Shown one piece after another: positions 10,266-19,315 of a DNA stretch of 57,278 bases. Source of the DNA: an uncultured SAR86 cluster bacterium (lineage in GTDB: Bacteria; Pseudomonadota; Gammaproteobacteria; Magnimaribacterales; Magnimaribacteraceae); assembly GCA_902594545.1 (NCBI GenBank), contig CACJMO010000005.1, positions 1 through 57,278 of the forward strand. The letters are read 5' to 3'. The notes beneath the pieces are model-generated. The model made no database searches. It was not told the DNA's origin and worked only from the letters and a program-made list of their open reading frames with translations. Position numbers and translations under genes: made by a program. How positions within the stretch are numbered: position 1 is the first letter of the stretch; each line of letters begins with the position of its first letter.

Positions 10266-11747
10266 ATGTGCGGTGTAGTTGGAGTTGTAAGTCAGAAGGA
10301 AGTTTCTCCACTTATATATGATGCGCTTACGATTCTTCAACACAGAGGACAGGATGCTGCAGGAATTGCCACTTCAACAAATAATAGGTTCTTTATTAGA
10401 AAACAGTTAGGTCTAGTAAGGGATGTTGTTAGGAATCAACACATTCTCAACCTAAGAGGCCAGATGGGTATCGGACATGTAAGGTATCCAACTGCAGGAA
10501 GTGAGGATAGAGAACTTGCTCAACCCATGTATGTTAACTCTCCATTTGGTATAAGTATCTCTCATAATGGTAACTTGACTAATCATGAAGAGTTAAAGGA
10601 AGTATTAGTCCATAAAGATCTGAGACATTTAAATACAGATTCTGATAGTGAAGTCTTGCTCAATGTCTTTGCTCATGAACTTCAAAAGCAAGGTTCTGTT
10701 AAGCCTGGTGCTAAGGAAATTTTCGCGGCAGTTAGAGCTTTGCACAAAAGAGTTCGTGGAGCTTATTCTGTTGTAATAATGATAAATGGGGTTGGCATAG
10801 TAGGGTTTAGGGACCCTTTTGGTATTAGGCCGCTTATCGTTGGGTCTAAAGACAGCGATTTGATTGGTAAGGATTATATGATTGCTTCAGAGAGCACGGT
10901 TCTTGACTCTTTAGGTTTTGAGACGCTTGATGATGTGAAAGCCGGTTCAGCAGTTTTCATCAGTCCTGAAGGTATTATTGAAACAGAGTCATGCATCAAT
11001 AATCCTGTTCCAACGCCATGTATATTTGAATATGTGTATCTTGCCAGACCAGATGCAAAGATAGATAAAATATCTGTTCATAAGTCTCGCCTCAGAATGG
11101 GAGAATTTTTAGCTAAGAAGATAATAGAAGAAAAGCCAAACCACGATATCGATGTTGTTATTCCAATACCTGACAGCAGCACAACTTCAGCACTTCAACT
11201 TGCAACTACTTTAGGTGTTAAGTACAGGGAAGGTTTTGTAAAGAATCGATATATAGGAAGAACTTTTATAATGCCATTTCAAGAAAAGAGAGAAAAATCA
11301 GTTCGACAAAAGTTAAATCCTATTGATTTAGAGTTCAAAGACAAGGTTGTTTTGTTAGTAGATGATTCAATCGTAAGAGGTACGACTAGCAGGCAGATTA
11401 TAGAAATGGCAAGAGCGTCTGGAGCCAAGAAGGTTTATTTCGCTTCAGCTGCTCCACCAATAAGACATCAAAATGTTTATGGTATCGATATGGCAGCTAC
11501 TACAGAACTGGTTGCTCACCAACGCTCTGAGAGAGAGATCGAAGAGTTTATAAAAGCTGATTGGCTCATATATCAAAATCTAGATGACCTTATCATGGCA
11601 GCACAAACTGGCAATGAAGAGATCAAGCAATTTGAATGCTCAATTTTTGACGGAAAGTACGTAACAGACGACATAGATGACACATACCTCAAGAACCTTG
11701 AGGAGTTAAGGAACGATAAATCAAAAGCCTCGAGGCAAGTAAATTAA
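10266..11747 (+). CDS. purF: amidophosphoribosyltransferase
   Basis: First committed enzyme of purine synthesis (PRPP + glutamine to phosphoribosylamine); 493 aa. Cys2 is the glutaminase nucleophile exposed after Met removal, and GHVRYPTAG near residue 74 belongs to the Ntn domain. The PRPP site VLLVDDSIVRGTT is near residue 363. No Shine-Dalgarno is visible; a TAGAAT box at 10254-10259 lies 6 nt before the ATG, so an internal leaderless transcript is possible. The stop codon overlaps that of the convergent acnB. Confidence 0.97.
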   Translation: MCGVVGVVSQKEVSPLIYDALTILQHRGQDAAGIATSTNNRFFIRKQLGLVRDVVRNQHILNLRGQMGIGHVRYPTAGSEDRELAQPMYVNSPFGISISHNGNLTNHEELKEVLVHKDLRHLNTDSDSEVLLNVFAHELQKQGSVKPGAKEIFAAVRALHKRVRGAYSVVIMINGVGIVGFRDPFGIRPLIVGSKDSDLIGKDYMIASESTVLDSLGFETLDDVKAGSAVFISPEGIIETESCINNPVPTPCIFEYVYLARPDAKIDKISVHKSRLRMGEFLAKKIIEEKPNHDIDVVIPIPDSSTTSALQLATTLGVKYREGFVKNRYIGRTFIMPFQEKREKSVRQKLNPIDLEFKDKVVLLVDDSIVRGTTSRQIIEMARASGAKKVYFASAAPPIRHQNVYGIDMAATTELVAHQRSEREIEEFIKADWLIYQNLDDLIMAAQTGNEEIKQFECSIFDGKYVTDDIDDTYLKNLEELRNDKSKASRQVN

Positions 11748-14323
11748 ATTTTTACTTCTTCAATTGTTATCGAAGGTAAAACCGCATTGCTTGCTGCTTC
11801 TTTATAAGAAGCTATTTCATGAAAATTAAGATACCTATAGACATCTGAACTCATAGCATTTATCTCCGACATATAGTTCGCGTATTCTTCAGGGTTTGGT
11901 ATATGTCCAAGAGTGGCAGATATTGCCGCTACCTCTGCTGAAGCTAAAAATACATTAGCGCCATCACCAAGCCTATTAGGGAAATTTCGAGTTGAAGTAG
12001 AGACGACCGTAGATTCGGCTTCTACCCGGGCCTGATTACCCATGCATAAAGAGCAACCTGGCATTTCAAGTCTTACACCTGCTTTTTCAAAGATATCATA
12101 GTAACCTTCTTCAGTAAGCTGGTGTTTATCCATTTTCGTCGGTGGAGATATCCAAAGTTTAGATGGTAATTCAGATTCATCTTTTAGCAGTTTTCCAGCC
12201 GCCCTAAAATGCCCAATATTCGTCATACAAGATCCAATAAAGACTTCATCTATATTCGTATTAGCAACTTCAGATAAAGGCTTAATATCATCAGGATCAT
12301 TCGGACACGCCAAGAGAGGTTCAGTAATCTTATTCAAATCTATCTCAATTACAGCAGCATACTCAGCATCATCATCAGCTTCCATAAGAACTGGATTCTC
12401 TAACCAAGACTCCATTGCTTGTGCTCTTCTTTCCAGAGTCTTTGCATCCTCATAACCCTCAGAGATTAACCATCTCAGCATTGTAACGTTAGACTCTAAA
12501 TATTCTCTTATAGGTTCCTCGTTTAATTTAATTGTACATCCTGAGGCTGATCTTTCAGCTGATGCGTCTGACAATTCAAAAGCTTGTTCTACTTTTAATT
12601 CAGGTAGTCCTTCTATTTCTAAACATCTTCCAGAAAATACATTTATTTTTCCTTCTTTAGGTAAAGTTAATTGTCCGGTTTGCAATGCTGCATATGGGAT
12701 AGCATTCACCAAATCACGGAGAGTTATACCGGGCTGGATTTCGCCTTTAAATCGCACAAGCACAGATTCAGGCATGTCCAAAGGCATTACTCCGAGCGCA
12801 GCACCAAAAGCGACCAACCCTGAACCTGCAGGAAAACTAATTCCTAAGGGAAATCTTGTATGGGAATCGCCGCCTGTTCCTACCATGTCAGGCAGTAACA
12901 TCCTATTTAACCAAGAGTGAATAATTCCATCTCCAGGTTTCAGAGCAACTCCACCTCTTGTTTGTATAAATTCAGGTAAAGTATGTTGCATCTCAATATC
13001 TTTAGGAAGAGGATAAGCAGCTGTGTGACAAAATGACTGCATGACTAAATCTGAGTTGAATCCAAGGCATGCTAATTCTTTCAATTCATCTCTTGTCATC
13101 GGACCAGTTGTGTCTTGGCTTCCAACAGTCGACATTCGAGGTTCGCAATATATGCCAGGCCTTATACCTTCAACCCCACAAGCTTTTCCCACCATCTTTT
13201 GAGCTAGGGTATACCCCTTATCTGATTTTTGGGCTTCTTCAGGTCTAGTAAAGACCTTAGATGACTCAAGTTTTAAAATATCTCTTATCTCATCTGTAAG
13301 ACTTCTACCAATTATCAGCGGTATCCTTCCTCCAGCTCTTACTCCATCAAGGAGGGTATTCGATTTATATTCATAGCTACACAAGAGTTCTTTTGTTTCT
13401 GAATTTACAACTTTCTTTTCATACGGATAAATTTCAATAATATCTCCCAAGCTCATTTTGCTAACATCGCATTCAAAGGCCAAAGCTCCTGAATCTTCAA
13501 GGGTATTGAAAAAGATTGGAGCGATTTTCCCGCCAATACAAATTCCAGCTTGCTTCTTATTAGGAATGAAGGGGATATCTTCACCAATATGCCATAGTAA
13601 AGAATTTGTGGCCGATTTTCTTGACGAACCCGTACCTACAACATCACCCACAAACACAACAGGAAGGCCGGACTCCTTAAGTTTTTCTATTGTGCCAATT
13701 GGATCATCCATTGTTTTCTTTAGCATTGCCAATGCGTGAAGAGGGATATCTGGCCTTGATGGCGCATCGGGTGCAGGAGATAAATCGTCAGTGTTAATTT
13801 CTCCTTCAACTCGAAAAACTATGGCCTTTATTACTTCTGGAAGTTCAGGTTTGGTAGTAAACCACTCACCATCAGACCAAGAATCTACCACTCTTTTTGC
13901 ATTTTCATTTGTTTCAGCTAATTCAATGACATCATGTTTAGCATTGAACATTAGTAATGTGTGGCTTAAACCATCAGCAGCTAGAGAACCTACTTCTGGA
14001 TCTTCTAACAGACCGATTAATGATTCAACATTGTATCCACCAAGCATTGTTCCAAGCAATTTAGTGGCATGCTTTTTGTCTATCAATGGTGAAGCCGTTT
14101 CTCCCTTAGCTACAGCAGTTAAAAACGCTGCCTTAACATACGCTGCCGGATCAACTCCGGCTGGAGTTCTATTTGTGATTAAATCTAAAATATACTCTTC
14201 TTCTCCGCTAGGAGGTGACTTAAGTAGCTCGACAAGCTCTGTAACCTGCTCAGCATTAAGTGGCAGGGGAGGTATGCCTTGCTCCAGTCTCTCTTTTACA
14301 TGGGTTTTGTAATTTTCTAGCAT
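11744..14323 (-). CDS. acnB: bifunctional aconitate hydratase 2 / 2-methylisocitrate dehydratase
   Basis: TCA-cycle aconitase of the AcnB type, 859 aa (E. coli 865). The order is the AcnB one: N-terminal HEAT-like domain, then the swivelling domain, then the three Fe-S domains. The [4Fe-4S] cysteines are in GSCMTN near residue 708 and GCSLCMG near residue 770. The start at 14323 is chosen because MLENYKTHVKERLEQGI matches the family N-terminus; the frame is open 12 codons further. It is convergent with purF, with a 4-bp overlap at TTAA and no terminator between them. Confidence 0.96.
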   Translation of the reverse strand: MLENYKTHVKERLEQGIPPLPLNAEQVTELVELLKSPPSGEEEYILDLITNRTPAGVDPAAYVKAAFLTAVAKGETASPLIDKKHATKLLGTMLGGYNVESLIGLLEDPEVGSLAADGLSHTLLMFNAKHDVIELAETNENAKRVVDSWSDGEWFTTKPELPEVIKAIVFRVEGEINTDDLSPAPDAPSRPDIPLHALAMLKKTMDDPIGTIEKLKESGLPVVFVGDVVGTGSSRKSATNSLLWHIGEDIPFIPNKKQAGICIGGKIAPIFFNTLEDSGALAFECDVSKMSLGDIIEIYPYEKKVVNSETKELLCSYEYKSNTLLDGVRAGGRIPLIIGRSLTDEIRDILKLESSKVFTRPEEAQKSDKGYTLAQKMVGKACGVEGIRPGIYCEPRMSTVGSQDTTGPMTRDELKELACLGFNSDLVMQSFCHTAAYPLPKDIEMQHTLPEFIQTRGGVALKPGDGIIHSWLNRMLLPDMVGTGGDSHTRFPLGISFPAGSGLVAFGAALGVMPLDMPESVLVRFKGEIQPGITLRDLVNAIPYAALQTGQLTLPKEGKINVFSGRCLEIEGLPELKVEQAFELSDASAERSASGCTIKLNEEPIREYLESNVTMLRWLISEGYEDAKTLERRAQAMESWLENPVLMEADDDAEYAAVIEIDLNKITEPLLACPNDPDDIKPLSEVANTNIDEVFIGSCMTNIGHFRAAGKLLKDESELPSKLWISPPTKMDKHQLTEEGYYDIFEKAGVRLEMPGCSLCMGNQARVEAESTVVSTSTRNFPNRLGDGANVFLASAEVAAISATLGHIPNPEEYANYMSEINAMSSDVYRYLNFHEIASYKEAASNAVLPSITIEEVKI

Positions 14324-14420
14324 GATAATGTACGATGAAGTTAATAATTGGTGCGGCATATTACCATAATCTGTAATTTAAAGTTGCGTAGAAATTACAT
14401 AGTTATATCATTACTATTTT

Positions 14421-14876
14421 ATGGCTAAGTCAACGAAAACACCTTGTATAGGCGTATGTTCCACAGTCTTCGGAGATGAAGTCTGCCGAGGTTGTAAACG
14501 CTTTCAATATGAAGTTATTCAGTGGAATGCTTTTAACGACTCTGAAAAGAGATCAGTACTAGATCGACTGGAAACTCTCAAAGTTAAAATCATGGAATCC
14601 AAGATTTTTATACTTAATGAAACACTACTTAAAGAGAAGCTTTCTTACCACAAAATAAAATTTGAAGAAGATGTGAATCCTCTTTGTTGGGTTTTTGATT
14701 TGCTGCGAACTGGCAGTCAATCGATCCAAGATCCAGTCGATTTTGGTTTTGATTTGTTAGAGGGCACTCAAAGGAACTTATCTGACCTAAAAAAAATAAT
14801 TGAACAAGAATTATTTGAACTTTCTGAAGCTCACTACCAGCGTTATTTCAAAGTTGAAAAATATTTCAATGTCTAA
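14421..14876 (+). CDS. DUF1289 domain protein with C-terminal extension
   Basis: 151 aa. Residues 8-45 carry the DUF1289 pattern of small Cys-rich proteins: PCIGVC, then CRGCKR and an aromatic-rich IQWNAF. Four cysteines (8-30) could bind a metal or Fe-S centre. Most DUF1289 proteins are only 60-90 residues; here about 90 further residues of no recognisable family follow. It overlaps miaE by 8 bp, so the two are probably made together. The function is unknown. Confidence 0.7.
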   Translation: MAKSTKTPCIGVCSTVFGDEVCRGCKRFQYEVIQWNAFNDSEKRSVLDRLETLKVKIMESKIFILNETLLKEKLSYHKIKFEEDVNPLCWVFDLLRTGSQSIQDPVDFGFDLLEGTQRNLSDLKKIIEQELFELSEAHYQRYFKVEKYFNV

Positions 14877-15456
14877 TACTTGGGAAATTATTCTCAGCTC
14901 TCCCACTCCTCAAGCCTGGATAGACAGAGCACTCAAGTCTCTTGATTTACTCCTAATTGATCATGCACACTGTGAAAAAAAGGCGGCGACTTCAGCAATA
15001 TCACTTATTCATAAATATCCTCACTTCAATCTAGCAAAATTACTTTCTCCTCTAGCTAGAGAGGAGCTTCTTCATTTTGAGCAAGTTCTTAAATTAATAG
15101 AAAAACAAGGTTATCAATATAAAAATTTAAAGTCTGGAAAGTATGCTCAAACTCTCTATGAGTCTTCTTCTAAAACTGAACCTAATAGACTTAAAGACAC
15201 CTTAATTATATGCTCCTTGATTGAAGCACGCTCTTGTGAAAGATTTCATGCCCTCATTCCTCATCTTCCTAACTCTTTAAAGAGCTTCTATTCTAAGCTC
15301 TATAAAGCTGAAGCTCGCCACTGTGATATTTATTTAGACTTGTATTCAAAAATTTTTAATGATGACTGGTCAATTCGATTAAAAGAACTATCTGCAGTAG
15401 AGTCAACTTTTATAAATCAAAAAGATAAGCTTTTCCGATTTCATAGCGGTTATTAA
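14869..15456 (+). CDS. miaE: tRNA-(ms2io6A37) hydroxylase-like diiron protein
   Basis: A ferritin-like diiron enzyme, 195 aa, that hydroxylates the isopentenyl group of ms2i6A at tRNA position 37. Iron-ligand motifs are visible: HCEKKA near residue 35, REELLHFEQ near 66, EARSCERF near 117, and EARHCD near 146. The start at 14869 is chosen over an open extension to 14800 because MSNTWEIILSSPTPQAW is where family members begin. It overlaps the DUF1289 gene by 8 bp and stops 2 nt short of the convergent umuC. miaA and miaB are not in the window. Confidence 0.88.
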   Translation: MSNTWEIILSSPTPQAWIDRALKSLDLLLIDHAHCEKKAATSAISLIHKYPHFNLAKLLSPLAREELLHFEQVLKLIEKQGYQYKNLKSGKYAQTLYESSSKTEPNRLKDTLIICSLIEARSCERFHALIPHLPNSLKSFYSKLYKAEARHCDIYLDLYSKIFNDDWSIRLKELSAVESTFINQKDKLFRFHSGY

Positions 15457-15458
15457 AC

Positions 15459-16715
15459 CTACTTAACAACAGGCATCTCTTCCCAATTCGTTAGATATCT
15501 TGGAGACTTTAATAGTCTTCTCATTGACCATGATTTTTTAATCCCTTGAGAGGCAAAAGTTACTTTTCCTATTCCTGAAGTATTTATCTTATCTATTGTT
15601 GTCATTAGCTCTTCGCTATTAATTCTTTTATCTATTGTTCTAAATAAATCGCCCTGATAAACGCCCTCATCATAAAAATCACTAAGCATGACACCGGCTT
15701 TTATGAAATTAATGTTAGTTTGAAATATTTGCTTAGTGAGTTGCCTAGTAGCATTCAAAATATCTCGGGTATCGTTTGTAGGGGAAAATAATCTATAGCT
15801 CTTAAATCCATGATATTGTCTATCTTGTTTTCTAAAATAATTTGTCCTCATAAAGACGGATACCATTTTGCAGTATTGATTTTCTCTTCTGAGCTTTGCA
15901 CATGCACGTGCAGCATAGTCGCTAACAGCCTCATTAATAGAGTCTAGATCATTAACTTTCCTACTGAATGTTCTGCTTACAACAATTTGTTTTTTTGTTT
16001 TAGGCTGTTGTTCTAAGCCTATACAAGGATAACCTTGTAGTTCCATTACGGTTCTTTCTAGGACACTGCTGAACTTTCTTTTTATTAGCTTGATATCCAT
16101 CTCTGCCAGCTCTAGAGCAGTCTCTATTCCTAGAGTATGCAATTTTCGATTAATTCGACTTCCTACACCCCAAACCTCTCTCACTGGCATTAATGACATT
16201 AATTTTTTTCGCCTTTTGGTGTCTGAAAGATCAACGACACCTTCCGTAGCTGGATAATGTTTGGCACCATAATTAGCCACCTTGGCTAAGGTTTTTGTTG
16301 GGCCTATTCCCACGCAAACAGGTACTCCGACCCAACGATTTATAGTTGTTCGGCATTGATGCCCGAATTGCTCAAGATCCCTTATGCCCGTTAGGTCAAG
16401 AAATGCTTCATCTATACTATATATCTCTACGTTGGGTGATAAATACTCTAAAGTTTGCATGACTCTAGATGATACATCTGCATACAGTTCATAATTAGAA
16501 GAGAAGGCAACACCTCCTCGTTTTAGAAAAGATTTTTCTATCTTGAACCAAGGCTCGCACATCTTTATTCCTAGTTGCTTAGCTTCTTTTGATAATGCCA
16601 CCACACATCCATCATTATTGGATAAGACAACAACGGGACGTTTTTTTATATCTGGTCTGAATATTCTTTCACATGAAGCATAAAAGCTATTGCAGTCAAC
16701 TAGTGCAAAGGTCAT
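15459..16715 (-). CDS. umuC: DNA polymerase V catalytic subunit (Y family)
   Basis: Error-prone translesion polymerase, 418 aa (E. coli 422). The catalytic carboxylates are in DCNSFYASCER (Asp7) and YSIDEAF (near residues 100-102). The C-terminal region resembles UmuC rather than DinB. It lies 6 nt after umuD on the same strand, under the SOS box at 17166-17191. The 3' end is convergent with miaE with a 2-nt gap. Confidence 0.95.
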   Translation of the reverse strand: MTFALVDCNSFYASCERIFRPDIKKRPVVVLSNNDGCVVALSKEAKQLGIKMCEPWFKIEKSFLKRGGVAFSSNYELYADVSSRVMQTLEYLSPNVEIYSIDEAFLDLTGIRDLEQFGHQCRTTINRWVGVPVCVGIGPTKTLAKVANYGAKHYPATEGVVDLSDTKRRKKLMSLMPVREVWGVGSRINRKLHTLGIETALELAEMDIKLIKRKFSSVLERTVMELQGYPCIGLEQQPKTKKQIVVSRTFSRKVNDLDSINEAVSDYAARACAKLRRENQYCKMVSVFMRTNYFRKQDRQYHGFKSYRLFSPTNDTRDILNATRQLTKQIFQTNINFIKAGVMLSDFYDEGVYQGDLFRTIDKRINSEELMTTIDKINTSGIGKVTFASQGIKKSWSMRRLLKSPRYLTNWEEMPVVK

Positions 16716-16721
16716 GGTGTA

Positions 16722-17150
16722 CTAATAAAGATTTATTGCAGCTATAACCGTGCCAGCAATTTCCAGTTCTTCTTCTTTGTTTATAAGTATTGGTGGATAT
16801 TTTGGATTCTCAGACATGAGACACATTTTTGGTTTAAGAAGCAGCCTCTTGCATGCATAAGATCCATCTATTGAGGCTATGACGATCTTGTTATGACTTG
16901 GTTCTATACTGCGATCAACTATTAATATGGCACCATCTCCTATGTGTGCATTGATCATTGAATCTCCACTTACACGGACAAAGTAGGTAGCGGCAGAATT
17001 TTTTATTAAATATTCATTTAGATCTATGGGCCTCTCTACATAGTCATCTGCTGGACTTGGCCAGCCCACTCTAACTGTATTTAAAAAATAGGGGATTTCT
17101 AGAGGGGATAAATCTTCCTCTGAAGCATCGCCCAGATAGTCAATTTTCAT
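16722..17150 (-). CDS. umuD: UmuD self-cleaving subunit of DNA polymerase V
   Basis: LexA-like S24 peptidase, 142 aa, that cleaves itself with RecA help to activate pol V. The catalytic dyad is Ser64 (SGDSM) and Lys101 (CKRLL), spaced 37 residues apart as in E. coli (Ser60/Lys97). The predicted scissile bond is Val28-Gly29 in RVGWPSP; E. coli has Cys-Gly and LexA has Ala-Gly, so the P1 residue differs. It is transcribed with umuC. Confidence 0.95.
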   Translation of the reverse strand: MKIDYLGDASEEDLSPLEIPYFLNTVRVGWPSPADDYVERPIDLNEYLIKNSAATYFVRVSGDSMINAHIGDGAILIVDRSIEPSHNKIVIASIDGSYACKRLLLKPKMCLMSENPKYPPILINKEEELEIAGTVIAAINLY

Positions 17151-17165
17151 AAGGGTTCTACAAAT

Positions 17166-17191
17166 TTATACTGTATATATATACAGTATAA
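17166..17191. promoter_or_regulatory. SOS box (LexA operator)
   Basis: A 26-bp perfect palindrome whose central 20 bases (17169-17188) read TACTGTATATATATACAGTA, identical to the E. coli LexA consensus as I recall it. It lies 15 bp upstream of umuD on the minus strand. A TATAAT at 17187-17192 on the plus strand overlaps its edge, so the divergent membrane protein gene at 17262 could also be under LexA. lexA itself is outside the window. Confidence 0.93.
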
Positions 17192-17261
17192 TTAAAGGAT
17201 GCTTTTGTAAAGTTTTTAAACTACTATTTGATAAATTAAAACAATTAAGGTTTAAGACGAT

Positions 17262-17921
17262 ATGAAGACTTGGCTAACTCTGGGAGTGCTCTATTTAATT
17301 TTTTTCTTCTGGTACACGGATATGGGAGGAAAGCTAAGTGAAGACGAAATACAGGATTTCCTAATTAAGTATGATCAAAATTCAAGAAATGTCGGAATGT
17401 CTTCAGACTCCGAGGATGATTTTTATATCTCAGCTGAGCTAAGAAAAGATTTTCTCCGAAAATTTATGGAGCAAGATACCGGAAGGCAATTTATTATGGT
17501 GAATAGTATAGAAATGAATAAGAATCCCGAAGATGTAGCGGGTGCAAATTCAGGAGAGTCAGCCGATCAACTGATGTCTAGATATATGGAGCATATGTGG
17601 CCAAATCTTCTAAAAAGAGCCTCACACCCAATCTTTGGAGGTTATGCTATCTGGGAATCTATGGATATAGTTGGCATCGAAGGGGCAGAGACTTGGGATC
17701 AAGCAGCTTTAATGAGATATAAAAGCCGTAGAGCCTTTATGGAGGTAGTTACTCATCCCGACATGAGGGACAGACATGCTTTTAAAATTGCTGCATTACA
17801 AAAGACTATTGCATTCCCTGTTGAACCAATTGGCTATTACAGTGATCCAAGAATTATCCTAGGGATGTTGATTTTAATTATCGGACTATTGTTTCAGTTG
17901 GTTTTTGTTTCTAGGAGATAG
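17262..17921 (+). CDS. membrane protein with DUF1330-like domain, unknown function
   Basis: 219 aa with hydrophobic segments at both ends (about 5-18 and 196-216), so the middle probably faces one compartment as a loop anchored at both sides. Residues 115-190 (GGYAIWES to LQKTIAFPVEP, with RYKSRRAFMEVV in between) resemble the dimeric ferredoxin-like DUF1330 fold, judged by eye. A -10-like TATAAT at 17187-17192 overlaps the SOS box. Its 3' end overlaps lpxH by 11 bp. I do not recognise a function. Confidence 0.6.
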   Translation: MKTWLTLGVLYLIFFFWYTDMGGKLSEDEIQDFLIKYDQNSRNVGMSSDSEDDFYISAELRKDFLRKFMEQDTGRQFIMVNSIEMNKNPEDVAGANSGESADQLMSRYMEHMWPNLLKRASHPIFGGYAIWESMDIVGIEGAETWDQAALMRYKSRRAFMEVVTHPDMRDRHAFKIAALQKTIAFPVEPIGYYSDPRIILGMLILIIGLLFQLVFVSRR

Positions 17922-18633
17922 AAAAATTTTTTAGCTCACAAGAGCTGGAGTCCATCCATATATACCAGCCGTATGCATCCCAATCTCCTAAAACAATCCT
18001 TTCGGCGGGCTGATCATTAACTTTAACTTTATGAGATTTTGGCCTGTGTGTATGGCCATGTATTAGCAGATTGACGGAAGACTCTTCCATTATTCTAATT
18101 ACTTCCGTTGTAGATACATCCATAATTTCTTCTTTCTTTAACCCAGTTGCCTCTTTACTAATGGTCCTTAGATTGTGAGCAATTTCTTGCCTCTCCTGGA
18201 TAGATTTATTCAGAAATTCATCTTGCCATTTAGGATTTCTACTAGTCTTTCTAAAGGCCTGATAATCATGATCCTCTGTACACAGCAGATCTCCGTGCAT
18301 TAGGAGAACATTATTTCCAAACATTTCTTCAATAGTAGGATCATTGAGAAGTTCGAAACCAGAAGAAGATGCAAATTTCGTTCCGATCAAGAAATCCCTA
18401 TTGCCATGCATGAAAAAGATTTTTGTAGTCTTGTTTGTTTTTAGCAGGGCTTCCTGGATTTCTGAGATGAAATTATTTTGATCATCATCGCCTATCCAGG
18501 CTTCAAACAAATCACCAAGGATATATAGCTTTTCTGCTTTAGAGGCAGTATCGTCAAGAAAGTCTAAAAATGCTTCAGTAATATCTGGCCTACTTTCTTG
18601 TAAATGGAGATCAGATATAAAACAGTATGCCAT
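17911..18633 (-). CDS. lpxH: UDP-2,3-diacylglucosamine diphosphatase
   Basis: Lipid A synthesis: hydrolyses UDP-2,3-diacylglucosamine to lipid X at the inner membrane; 240 aa. All metallophosphatase motifs are present: SDLHL near residue 8, GDLFEAWIGDD near 40, GNRDF near 80, HGDLLC near 114, and HGHTHRP near 195. It lies 17 nt after the cyclophilin gene on the same strand, the ppiB-lpxH order also seen in E. coli. Its 3' end overlaps the unknown membrane protein gene by 11 bp. Confidence 0.94.
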   Translation of the reverse strand: MAYCFISDLHLQESRPDITEAFLDFLDDTASKAEKLYILGDLFEAWIGDDDQNNFISEIQEALLKTNKTTKIFFMHGNRDFLIGTKFASSSGFELLNDPTIEEMFGNNVLLMHGDLLCTEDHDYQAFRKTSRNPKWQDEFLNKSIQERQEIAHNLRTISKEATGLKKEEIMDVSTTEVIRIMEESSVNLLIHGHTHRPKSHKVKVNDQPAERIVLGDWDAYGWYIWMDSSSCELKNFSIS

Positions 18634-18650
18634 TCTTTTTTTTAAATCAT

Positions 18651-19241
18651 TTATTCAGTAGTGACTTTAGTGTCTATTATAGAAATTTCTTCAAGAGGTA
18701 CATCTTGATGAAAGCCTGAAGAACCGGTTGCAACTGCAGCAATTGCCTCAACTGTCTCAAACCCCTCTACGACTTCACCAAATACTGCATAACCCCAACC
18801 CTGTATTGTTTCTTCAGTATGATCAAGTGAGGCATTACTAACTAAATTTATAAAAAACTGTGAACTAGCCGAGTGAGGTTCATTAGTCCTTGCCATGGAT
18901 AATGTCCATTTTAGATTTTTAAGGCCATTATTTGCTTCATTAATAATTGGAGGATTACCTGGTTTATTTTGCATTCCGGATTCCATACCGCCACCTTGTA
19001 TGACAAACCCAGGAATCACTCTGTGAAACAGTGTTCCATTGAAAAAACCGCTCTCTGCATAATCTAAAAAGTTTTTTGACGTAATTGGTGCTTCTTCTTC
19101 AAAGAGCTCTATTACAATTGGTCCTAATGTAGTTTCGAAAGTTATCACTTTTATCTCCTTTTCATTTTGAGAACAGCCATTTAGCCAAGATAGACAAACA
19201 AATAAAGCTATCAAACCTATCTTGTAAGAAGGTTGTTTCAT
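18651..19241 (-). CDS. cyclophilin-type peptidyl-prolyl isomerase lipoprotein
   Basis: 196 aa. The N-terminus is a lipoprotein signal: hydrophobic residues 8-20 followed by a lipobox (LNGC, Cys about 23). The mature part is a bacterial cyclophilin with FHRVIPGFVIQGGG near residue 77 and GYAVFGEVVEG near 150. It should act on periplasmic proteins from a membrane anchor. The neighbourhood (lpxH, then divergent gltX/cysS) is like the ppiB region of gammaproteobacteria. The lipoprotein form distinguishes it from cytosolic PpiB. Confidence 0.9.
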   Translation of the reverse strand: MKQPSYKIGLIALFVCLSWLNGCSQNEKEIKVITFETTLGPIVIELFEEEAPITSKNFLDYAESGFFNGTLFHRVIPGFVIQGGGMESGMQNKPGNPPIINEANNGLKNLKWTLSMARTNEPHSASSQFFINLVSNASLDHTEETIQGWGYAVFGEVVEGFETVEAIAAVATGSSGFHQDVPLEEISIIDTKVTTE

Positions 19242-19272
19242 ATTTCTTTTAATTTCATTAGCTTGAGGAGGC

Positions 19273-19278
19273 TATAAT
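19273..19278 (+). promoter_or_regulatory. predicted -10 box for gltX
   Basis: A perfect TATAAT lies 37 nt before the gltX ATG, in the 74-nt gap between the divergent cyclophilin and gltX genes. No clear -35 hexamer is seen at 16-18 nt spacing. It is the only good box in this short spacer. Confidence 0.4.
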
Positions 19279-19315
19279 ACGAACTTTATGAGGAAGCTTC
19301 CAACATATTCGAGTT

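Noticed and set aside
13791..14312. 173-aa open frame opposite acnB (and another at 13458-13739)
   Set aside because: They lie fully inside a well-supported gene on the other strand and show low-complexity Ser/Pro-rich translations typical of shadow frames.
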